Part shown: positions 1 through 7,152 of the stretch, piece by piece
Position numbering within the stretch: position 1 is the stretch's first letter
Layout of the letters: each line of letters opens with the position of its first letter
Source of the DNA: AM-0621 sp964386705
GTDB lineage: Bacteria; Planctomycetota; Planctomycetia; Planctomycetales; Planctomycetaceae
Assembly: GCA_964386705.1 (NCBI GenBank)
Contig: CAYLTY010000004.1
Location: forward strand, 1 to 64,000
Direction of reading: 5' to 3'
DNA length: 64,000 bases
Made by a program: the position numbers and the translations under genes
Notes under the pieces: model-generated
What the model was told of the DNA's origin: nothing
Databases searched by the model: none
What the model saw: only the letters and a program-made list of their open reading frames with translations

Positions 1-1
1 C

Positions 2-550
2 GTCTTGAAGTACCGGGTGCCAGCCCGCAATCCCGAGAAACGCTGGGAAGCCGCCGTGCAGGACGCTCAGCGTGCGATCAGCCTGACTCGCAGTTCGGCC
101 AAGGAATGGAACATCGACCCAGAGCGGATCGGGATTCTCGGTTTCAGTGCCGGCGGTGAGACTGCAGGGCTCGCTGCGATTCTGCATGCCCAGCGCCAGT
201 ACCCAGCCAGCGACAAGATCGATGAAGTCTCTGCACGGCCCGACTTCGCGGCGTTGGTCTATCCGGGTGGGTTCATCCAGAAAGATAAACCTCAGGTGCT
301 GCCAGACTATGTGAAGATTGATTCAACGACCCCGCCGATGTTCTTCGCCCATTCAGCGGATGACGGGGTGCCAGTTGCCAACAGCGTGCTGCTCTTCACC
401 GCCTTGCAGAACGCCAAGATCCACTCGGAACTGCATGTGTATGCATCGGGTGGGCATGGTTACGGTCGGCGACAGACCGGGCATCCGTGCAATGCCTGGA
501 CGGACCGGTTGCAGGACTGGATGCGGGATCAAAGCTGGCTCCACCAGTAG
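2..550 (+). CDS. Alpha/beta hydrolase (acetyl esterase / BD-FAE-like), 3' part
   Basis: C-terminal part of a serine hydrolase; its 5' end lies before the window and the frame is open from base 2. The nucleophile elbow GFSAGG, the aspartate of HSADDGVP and the histidine of GGHGYG form a Ser-Asp-His triad in the order and spacing of acetyl-esterase/feruloyl-esterase-like alpha/beta hydrolases. Planctomycetes carry many secreted members that deacetylate plant or algal polysaccharides, but a signal peptide cannot be checked because the N-terminus is missing. The substrate is unknown. It ends 95 bases before pheT on the same strand and is probably unrelated to it functionally. Confidence 0.85.
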   Translation, partial: VLKYRVPARNPEKRWEAAVQDAQRAISLTRSSAKEWNIDPERIGILGFSAGGETAGLAAILHAQRQYPASDKIDEVSARPDFAALVYPGGFIQKDKPQVLPDYVKIDSTTPPMFFAHSADDGVPVANSVLLFTALQNAKIHSELHVYASGGHGYGRRQTGHPCNAWTDRLQDWMRDQSWLHQ

Positions 551-645
551 CGGCATTGCGAGGTCTGGCACGGGCAATAAAGTACCGCACTTACGGCTCG
601 ATGGACGGAATGGTCTGTCGAGCCTTTTCACTTGAGGAATGTTTC

Positions 646-2715
646 ATGATCGTCAGTTGGGACTGGTTGCAAGAGTATGTGAAGCTGTCGCTGCCTGCCG
701 AAGAGTGCGCTCAGCGGCTGATGATGGCCGGTCTCAATCTGGAATGGGTCAAGCCCGTTGGCAGCGATACCGCGATCGATCTGGAAGTCACCAGCAACCG
801 AGTCGACTGCCTCGGTCAGATCGGCGTAGCGCGCGAAGCGGCGGTGTGTTACGGAACGGCGCTGACGATCCCATCCGCCACCGTACAGGAATCAGCCGTT
901 GCCGCCAGCAGCGCGACATCGGTGACCATCGAGAGCGAAGACCTGTGTCCTCGCTACATTGCGCGAGTCATCAAAGGCGCGAAGGTTGGCCCGAGTCCCG
1001 TGTGGCTCAAGAACCGTCTGGAAACGCTGGGGATTGCGTCGATCAACAACATCGTTGACGTCACGAACTACGTCCTGATGGAGTGTGGCCAGCCGCTGCA
1101 CGCATTCGACTACGACAAACTCGGCGAACATCGCATCGTCGTGCGACGCGGTCGAGCGGGCGAAACGATTCAGGCGATTGACCACAAGGAATACAAGCTC
1201 ACGCCGGAAATGTGCGTCATCGCGGACGCGACTCGGCCAGTCGCTATCGCGGGTGTGATGGGTGGTGCGAGCACCGAGATTTCCAGCTCGACAAAAAATA
1301 TTCTGATCGAAGTGGCGGACTTCGCGCCTAGGTCCATTCGCGCGACGGCTCGCGCACTGAAGCTGCATAGCGATTCGTCCTATCGCTTCGAGCGCGGCGT
1401 CGATCCCTATCAACTCGAATGGGCCAGCCGTCGCTGTTGCGAACTGATTTTGCAGGTGGCTGGCGGTGAATTGCTGGCTGGCGCGGTTGATGTCGGCAAG
1501 CCGGCTGCCAAGGACACAAAGTCGGTGACGCTGAGGTTTGCGCGTCTCAAAAAGGTGTTGGGTATTGAAGTGCCCACTGCCGAGGTCTTACGCATTCTGC
1601 AGGCACTCGGGATGGAGTTGGTGAGCACGCCGAAGAGTTCCAGCCATTGGACGCAGACCCGTACGGAGAAACGAGCGGATGATGCTGATTCCGCGTCGTT
1701 CCTGGTGCCGAGCTGGCGTCGCCGCGACGTCACGCGCGAGATCGACCTGATTGAAGAAGTCGCGCGCATCTATGGCTACGACAAGATCCCCGAAGACGCG
1801 ATTGTGCCGCTGACCGTGAGCCAGAAATCGCTGCGTGACAGAGTTGTAGAACGCGTCGCCGAAGTGCTGACTGGTGCGGGTTTCTTCGAGTCCATCACGC
1901 TGTCGCTGGTCGATGACAAGCTGGCTGCGCTCTTCAGCCCGCGTCCGCAGGCGAACATTCTGAGCGTCGATCACGAGAAGTTTTCGCAGTTGAAGGCTCT
2001 GCGGCCCAGCATCATCCCGAGCTTGCTGCAGTCGCGCCGCAACAACGAACGACAAGGCAACTTCAACGCGCAGTTGTTCGAAGTGTCGGCGGTGTTCCTC
2101 AATGCTGAACCGGGTAACCCGGAAGCCGAGCCGAAGATGATCGGCTTGGTCAGCGGCCGCAGCTTTGCCGAAATGAAAGGCGTGTTGCTGGCAATCGCTC
2201 AACGCGTGAATCCGGCTTCGCAGATCAGCGTGAAACCCTGCGACAATCCGGGCTTCGTCGATGGCCGCGGCGCCGAAGTCTTGTTGAACGGCAAGCAGTG
2301 GGGTTGGCTGGGCGAACTCACCCGCACGGTGACCGATCAACTTGATCTGCGCGACGTTGTAGTCGCTGCCGAAGTTTCGTTGCCGGTGTTGGAAGCAACT
2401 GCTGATCTGCGACCCAAGTTCGTCGAACTGCCCGCGTTCCCGACCGTCAGCCGCGACCTCAACTTCGTGCTCGATGAATCGGTGACGTGGGACCAAATCG
2501 AACAAGTCGTGACGGCGGCGGCAGGATCTTACTTCCTGTCCGTGTCGTTCAGTGGCGAATACCGGGGTAAGCAGTTGCCCGCCGACAAGAAGTCGTATCT
2601 GCTGACGTTGAACTACCGCGCCGCTGATCGCACGCTGACGAACGAAGAAGTCGAAGCCGCGCAACAGTCGGTCATCAAGTCGTGCGAAGACAAGGTCGGC
2701 GCGATGCTGCGATAG
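646..2715 (+). CDS. pheT: Phenylalanyl-tRNA synthetase beta subunit, short form
   Basis: Beta chain of the cytoplasmic (alphabeta)2 synthetase that charges tRNA-Phe. The chosen ATG has GAGG eight bases upstream; an upstream in-frame extension to 487 overlaps the esterase and is not protein-like. The product is 689 residues. Visible parts are the N-terminal segment, the B3/B4 region (LMECGQPLHAFDYDKL), B5 from about residue 292, the catalytic-like core (EIDLIEEVARIYGYDKIP) and a C-terminal FDX-ACB anticodon-binding fold of about 95 residues. The OB-fold tRNA-binding (EMAP-II-like) domain, about 110 residues after MAGL in E. coli PheT, is absent: MAGLNLEWV runs within about ten residues into DLEVTSNRVDCLG. 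The pheS gene is not adjacent. A terminator follows. Confidence 0.95.
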   Translation: MIVSWDWLQEYVKLSLPAEECAQRLMMAGLNLEWVKPVGSDTAIDLEVTSNRVDCLGQIGVAREAAVCYGTALTIPSATVQESAVAASSATSVTIESEDLCPRYIARVIKGAKVGPSPVWLKNRLETLGIASINNIVDVTNYVLMECGQPLHAFDYDKLGEHRIVVRRGRAGETIQAIDHKEYKLTPEMCVIADATRPVAIAGVMGGASTEISSSTKNILIEVADFAPRSIRATARALKLHSDSSYRFERGVDPYQLEWASRRCCELILQVAGGELLAGAVDVGKPAAKDTKSVTLRFARLKKVLGIEVPTAEVLRILQALGMELVSTPKSSSHWTQTRTEKRADDADSASFLVPSWRRRDVTREIDLIEEVARIYGYDKIPEDAIVPLTVSQKSLRDRVVERVAEVLTGAGFFESITLSLVDDKLAALFSPRPQANILSVDHEKFSQLKALRPSIIPSLLQSRRNNERQGNFNAQLFEVSAVFLNAEPGNPEAEPKMIGLVSGRSFAEMKGVLLAIAQRVNPASQISVKPCDNPGFVDGRGAEVLLNGKQWGWLGELTRTVTDQLDLRDVVVAAEVSLPVLEATADLRPKFVELPAFPTVSRDLNFVLDESVTWDQIEQVVTAAAGSYFLSVSFSGEYRGKQLPADKKSYLLTLNYRAADRTLTNEEVEAAQQSVIKSCEDKVGAMLR

Positions 2716-2757
2716 TGATGGCTGGCGAGCGGCAGTGCTTCGATTGATGAGGCCTCA

Positions 2758-2794
2758 GGGCCGGAAGTGACCTTCCGGCCCCTTTTTATTTTCT
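2758..2794 (+). terminator. Rho-independent terminator of pheT
   Basis: Perfect ten-base-pair stem GGGCCGGAAG/CTTCCGGCCC with a TGAC loop, followed by CTTTTTATTTT. It lies 43 bases after the pheT stop codon and separates pheT from the BlaI-type promoter. Confidence 0.9.
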
Positions 2795-2814
2795 GATCAG
2801 TTCGCCTTTGAGCG

Positions 2815-2856
2815 TTGACATCTACTGTGTCGGCAGTAGATACTACATTCACAGTA
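2815..2856 (+). promoter_or_regulatory. Promoter with two tandem BlaI-type operators
   Basis: TTGACA (2815-2820) and GATACT (2839-2844) form a sigma-70-like promoter with an 18-base spacer. The spacer is almost filled by a perfect inverted repeat, TCTACTG-N6-CAGTAGA (2821-2840). A second half-matched site TACT-N8-AGTA (2841-2856) abuts it, and both share the 16-base TACT...AGTA frame. BlaI/MecI family proteins bind short dyads of the TACTACA-NN-TGTAGTA type, so these are likely autoregulatory operators for the repressor starting at 2882. Binding is inferred. Confidence 0.75.
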
Positions 2857-2881
2857 CGTCCAACACAGGAGATTAAGGTCG

Positions 2882-3310
2882 ATGAGCAAAAAGCCGACAT
2901 TCACGCAGCCCGCAGAGTTAGAACTCCAGATTCTGGGGACGTTGTGGGAGCACGGTCCGGGGACGGTGCGGCAGGTCATGGAGTGGCTCTCGGATGGCAA
3001 GGACCGGGCTTACACCTCGGTGTTGTCCGTCATGCAGGTCATGCAGAAAAAGGGTCTGCTCGGGTTGGCCGATGAGCGCGACGGGCTGGCTCATATCTTC
3101 AAGCCACTGGTTTCGCGGGAGCAGATCGTCGTGCCGTTGCTGCGCGGGCTCGTGACAAAAGTCTTCGGCGGCAGCACTCGTGTGGCGATGCAGCACCTGC
3201 TGCAGGCTGATGCGGTGAACGGCCAAGAGATCGACGAGCTGCGCGGGTTGCTGGACGAACTGGAGGCCCAGCAGGGCAAGAAAACGTCGGGGTCCAAGTC
3301 AAAGAACTGA
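2882..3310 (+). CDS. BlaI/MecI/CopY-family transcriptional repressor
   Basis: 142-residue winged-helix repressor (penicillinase repressor family). The N-terminal half (LELQILGTLWEHGPGTVRQV...) contains the helix-turn-helix and wing; the C-terminal half is helical and provides the dimer interface that the cognate BlaR1-type protease cleaves. AGGAG lies ten bases before the ATG. The upstream promoter holds two dyads suited to this family. The next gene encodes a BlaR1-like M56 metalloprotease, so the pair is a sensor/repressor module. In planctomycetes such pairs are abundant and mostly not linked to beta-lactamases; no beta-lactamase lies nearby, so the stimulus and targets are unknown. Confidence 0.93.
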   Translation: MSKKPTFTQPAELELQILGTLWEHGPGTVRQVMEWLSDGKDRAYTSVLSVMQVMQKKGLLGLADERDGLAHIFKPLVSREQIVVPLLRGLVTKVFGGSTRVAMQHLLQADAVNGQEIDELRGLLDELEAQQGKKTSGSKSKN

Positions 3311-3424
3311 TGCCTGAAGAATTCGCAGTGCGGCTGCCGGTTGGTGCCACGCTGCGGGATGCTTCCGGGTAGAACAAAGTCAGAAGCTTCCGAACGGCCA
3401 GTGAGCCGAGGACGGAGTTTGATC

Positions 3425-6400
3425 ATGCACTTCTTGAATCGATTCCTGGCTGAGAACAGCGAGACGCTCGTACGCGTCCTCGGTCATTCATTGTGGCAGT
3501 CGGCATTGATTGCAGGGTTCGTCTGGCTGGCGTTGCGGCAATTGTCTGCGCGCCGTGCGAACTTGCGATATGGCGTTGCCGTCGCAGGGTTGCTGACGAC
3601 GGTCGCGGTTGTCTTTGCGACGTGGTCGGTGATCCGATTGCCTGCGACTGACTTTGGCGAGACTGCGACGACTCAGGCCGTCGCCGCTGCGCCAGCGGCG
3701 ACTCCGGTGGCTCGTGCCTACGTTGGTATTCACTCGCACGCTGATGGGGAAGAAACTCCTGTGGCTGTGGAACTTGCTGTTCCGCCCACACCGCTGCCAG
3801 CCGCTGCTCAAAACACGACGACTCCGTCTGCGACGCGCGGTATGTTGACTCAAGGCCTCTCCGTGCTGTGGTTACTGGGTGCCTGCCTGATGCTGGCAAG
3901 GGGGTTACTGGGAGTAGCTACTGTTCGCAGTTGGACGAAGGACCAGAAGACTTCGAGCAGCATTGATCTGACTGCATTGGAAGACGTGCTCAAAGAACTT
4001 GTCGCGCGGCTGAAGCTGCATCGTGCGGTGCGGCTCATGGTGAGCGAACGCGTCTCGACACCGGCGGTAATTGGCTTGATGTGGCCGACGATCCTGCTGC
4101 CCGTGGCCATGCTGAGTGAAGTGCCAGCACAGCAGTGGCGCATCATCATTGCTCATGAGCTGGCTCACGTGCGGCGCTGGGATGCCATTGCCAGTCTGCT
4201 GCAGATGATGATTGAATCCTGCCTGTTCTTTAATCCGGCTGTGTGGTGGATCAGTCGTCAGGTCCGCATTGAACGGGAAGCGTGCTGCGACGCTCTGGCT
4301 GCCGAGGTCTGTGGTCAGCCGCTCAATGTGGCTCGTACGTTGGTGGAAGTCGCGGCGTCGGTGGTCGCGCCCGCGCTGTCACCGGCTCTGGCGTTCGCTG
4401 AGCCATCCCAACCGGGCGAGTTGTCAGACCGCGTGATGCGGCTGGTCGATCCGGATCGCGCGGCGCGGCCGCGCGTTTCCTGGGCCAGTTTGCTTGCAGT
4501 CGTATTAGCACTGACGCTGACCGGCTGGCTGCTGCAGCGTGGCACCGACATCGCGGTGCGAGTGGCTGCCGAATGGATGTCGCCGAAGGAGCGCATTGAG
4601 AAACTCGTGCAACTCGAAGCTGAGAACAACGGCGTGATTGTGCCGCTCGCGGACGGTCCTAAGCAGGCGTCGCCGAATGACCCATCCGTTACAGCTAAGC
4701 CGGGTGATCCAGATAGCGGACGCATTCCCGTGCATCTGGTCATCAGGACCGATGACGGCAGTCCGATCGGGCCGAAGCTGCAGATTCACAGCATGTCTCA
4801 GGCCGGAAATCACAGCTCAAGCAGCAACATCGACACGCCTCGCGAGCCGGTTCCTGAGTACCGCAAGACGGTCTACTACATGCCGTGCCGGCTGCGAATT
4901 GCGGTGATGTATCCCGATCGCGCAGCAGCGATCTCGCCACTGGTCATGCTGATGCCGACCGACAAAGAGAAGACCATTGAACTCGTTCTGAAATCTGGAT
5001 CGCCGTTGCGAGTGCGTTTGCAGGACGAACAAGGTCGTCCTGTTCCCAAGGCTACGTTGCGTTACAGCACTGTGGTGTCCGCTGGCAGCGGGTCCAGCAG
5101 CCTGCATCGAGCGGAACAGGAGGCCGATGCTCAAGGCCTTGTCCAACTGGAACATCTGGATGAAGGCGACCACCAGTTCGAGATTCGGGCGTCCGGCTTT
5201 CAGCGAACTCAAATCAAACGCACTCTGGACAAAACCACTCTGTCGAATGCAGATGCTCCGCTGGTGATCACTCTTAGAGTTGCCCGGCCTGCTGCCGTGC
5301 ACGTCATTGACGCGAAGACCGAGCAGCCCGTTAAGAACACCCGCCTCGTCATCATTCACTATCAATCCGGCACCCACGGTTCGAGCTATGGCTATAGCCG
5401 CCGCTGGAGCACTCCCAACCGCTGGAACGATTTCGCGATTTCCAACGAGCAGGGATTGGCAACGCTCGATCAACTTGAAGACGGCGCCGCGTACACCTTC
5501 GCGGCCGTGGCAGAGAACTACGGTCTCGCGGTGTTTGATGTGAATGCGGGAGCCGCCGAACAGACCGTGAAGCTGGACGCTCCGCTGAAGCTGGCCGGCA
5601 AGGTCACGGGGCCTGTCGAGCGATTGCAGGAGATAACGAACAACGGCAAGAAAGTCCGGGCTTTCTCTGTCCGCATGGCCCTGGGGAATCACTTCAATGA
5701 CAGCGTTTGGGCGGAACTTGATGATGAGGGTCGGTTCGCGTTGGATGATCTCGCGGTGGGCGAGCGCATTGAGCTGAGTCTGCCTGATGACCGCCGCGAC
5801 TTCATCCTGAAGGAGTCCATCGAAGATCTGCAGCTCAACATCAAGTCGGTTGATGCTCCCCCGACTCTGCCGACGCGTGATGTGGTCATTCGCCTGACTG
5901 GGACGGCCCCGGAAGCTCCGGCCCGTGGCACGCTCTATGTCAGCTTCCAGCACCCAACGGCCCGCCTGGCTGATTTTCAGAACGGGCCGCTGCAACTGCG
6001 TAACAATCAGATCGAGCTCAAGATTCCGGTCGGGGCGGTGCTGAACTTCTCCGAGCGTGACCTGGTCGGCTACCGCATCAGCGACCAGAGCAACATCGAG
6101 GTCCCCGCAGGCAGCGAGCCGCTCATTGTTGACGCACCCGCAACAGCCACGGGCGGCATTCATGGCTCGATCACTCGAGCGGACGGTAGTCCCGCTGAGC
6201 GTGGGTTCGTGCACGTGTTCGCGACGAAGTTGCCTGCCAGCGAGAAAGATCACTCGCGAATCAATCCATCCAGCAAGTCGGGATCGTCACGGTTCCTGTC
6301 ACGCGTGCCGATCGGCGGTCGCTATCGCGTGCTGGCTTACGAGCAGACCGAGACCAGCTACGTGTGGGCGATCAGCGACGAGGTCACGATTGATGAATCC

Positions 6401-7081
6401 AATCCGATCAGCCAGATGAATATTCAGTTGCCCCCGGGTCACGATCTGAAGGTCAAGCTGCTGGACCCGGACGGTCGCCCGGTGTCCAGGCAGAAGGTGC
6501 ATCTGAGCATCGAGTTCAACCTGGCAACGTTGTTCTCGGCGAAGAAGTCAACGACAGGATTCTCCACTGGCATCAACGCCGAGTCTGATTCTGATGGCAT
6601 GGTGGTGCTCAAGGGGATTGCGTCCGAACAAGCCGCCAGCCCGGTCGATTGCAAACTCAGATTGCGTATTATTCCAGACCGATTTACCGGCGATCAGATC
6701 GACATCGATTCGCGCAAGCCCATTGAGGTTCGATTGAAGAAGGGGATCAGTGCCTCCGGTGTTCTGATCCACTCGGCAACGGGAAAGCCCGTGCCGAATA
6801 TTGAAGTCCGTCTGCATCCGGTCGATTGGAGCAAGGCGAAGTACAAAGACTCGATTGCGATGCGCACCGATACTGAAGGCCGCTTCCACTTCGAGGCACT
6901 TGAAGGAATACAGTACCGAGCCTACCTGCAAGGGGCGGTGGCGAAAGGCATCGTGGTCGAAGCAATTCCCGGCGGCGGCCACCGGTTTCACTACCCGAAC
7001 GGAAACCCCGACTTGCTGCTGACGCCGGGATCAGGCGACTCAGTGCGTTGGGAAATCACGCCGTATGACTCGCGTTACTAA
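3425..7081 (+). CDS. BlaR1-like M56 membrane metalloprotease with large beta-sandwich C-terminal region
   Basis: 1218 residues. The ATG at 3425 has GGAG seven bases upstream and begins MHFLNRFLAE; the frame is open further back to 3341 but lacks a ribosome site there. The N-terminal ~370 residues are a BlaR1/MecR1 protease domain: transmembrane helices near residues 26-44, 55-75 and 142-162, the zinc motif HELAH at about 244-248, a downstream EREACCDA glutamate ligand, and a fourth helix near 350-370. A BlaR1 would continue with a penicillin-binding sensor; this one carries about 840 residues of repeated carboxypeptidase-regulatory/CnaB-like beta-sandwich units (for example LRVRLQDEQGRPVPKA), presumably outside the membrane. 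Likely partner: the BlaI-type repressor 115 bases upstream. The ligand is unknown. Confidence 0.9.
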   Translation: MHFLNRFLAENSETLVRVLGHSLWQSALIAGFVWLALRQLSARRANLRYGVAVAGLLTTVAVVFATWSVIRLPATDFGETATTQAVAAAPAATPVARAYVGIHSHADGEETPVAVELAVPPTPLPAAAQNTTTPSATRGMLTQGLSVLWLLGACLMLARGLLGVATVRSWTKDQKTSSSIDLTALEDVLKELVARLKLHRAVRLMVSERVSTPAVIGLMWPTILLPVAMLSEVPAQQWRIIIAHELAHVRRWDAIASLLQMMIESCLFFNPAVWWISRQVRIEREACCDALAAEVCGQPLNVARTLVEVAASVVAPALSPALAFAEPSQPGELSDRVMRLVDPDRAARPRVSWASLLAVVLALTLTGWLLQRGTDIAVRVAAEWMSPKERIEKLVQLEAENNGVIVPLADGPKQASPNDPSVTAKPGDPDSGRIPVHLVIRTDDGSPIGPKLQIHSMSQAGNHSSSSNIDTPREPVPEYRKTVYYMPCRLRIAVMYPDRAAAISPLVMLMPTDKEKTIELVLKSGSPLRVRLQDEQGRPVPKATLRYSTVVSAGSGSSSLHRAEQEADAQGLVQLEHLDEGDHQFEIRASGFQRTQIKRTLDKTTLSNADAPLVITLRVARPAAVHVIDAKTEQPVKNTRLVIIHYQSGTHGSSYGYSRRWSTPNRWNDFAISNEQGLATLDQLEDGAAYTFAAVAENYGLAVFDVNAGAAEQTVKLDAPLKLAGKVTGPVERLQEITNNGKKVRAFSVRMALGNHFNDSVWAELDDEGRFALDDLAVGERIELSLPDDRRDFILKESIEDLQLNIKSVDAPPTLPTRDVVIRLTGTAPEAPARGTLYVSFQHPTARLADFQNGPLQLRNNQIELKIPVGAVLNFSERDLVGYRISDQSNIEVPAGSEPLIVDAPATATGGIHGSITRADGSPAERGFVHVFATKLPASEKDHSRINPSSKSGSSRFLSRVPIGGRYRVLAYEQTETSYVWAISDEVTIDESNPISQMNIQLPPGHDLKVKLLDPDGRPVSRQKVHLSIEFNLATLFSAKKSTTGFSTGINAESDSDGMVVLKGIASEQAASPVDCKLRLRIIPDRFTGDQIDIDSRKPIEVRLKKGISASGVLIHSATGKPVPNIEVRLHPVDWSKAKYKDSIAMRTDTEGRFHFEALEGIQYRAYLQGAVAKGIVVEAIPGGGHRFHYPNGNPDLLLTPGSGDSVRWEITPYDSRY

Positions 7082-7110
7082 TGGTTCATCAGCGTTGAGA
7101 CGATGGGTCC

Positions 7111-7138
7111 GCAGGTCGGACAAGATTGTCCGGCCTGC
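7111..7138. repeat. REP-like palindrome between convergent genes
   Basis: Inverted repeat with arms CGGACAA/TTGTCCG around a two-base loop, extended by GCAGG/CCTGC beyond one wobble pair. It lies between the stops of the BlaR1-like gene and the minus-strand phosphorylase, so it may terminate both transcripts. The core matches the CGGACA-N4-TGTCCG palindromes at 30388, 60806 and 60834. Confidence 0.7.
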
Positions 7139-7152
7139 TGGCCATGCTCACT

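Noticed and set aside
1588..2664. 358-residue open frame on the minus strand
   Set aside because: Fully antisense to pheT; no ribosome site or family resemblance.
4817..6253. 478-residue open frame on the minus strand
   Set aside because: Shadow of the BlaR1-like gene caused by high GC at third positions.
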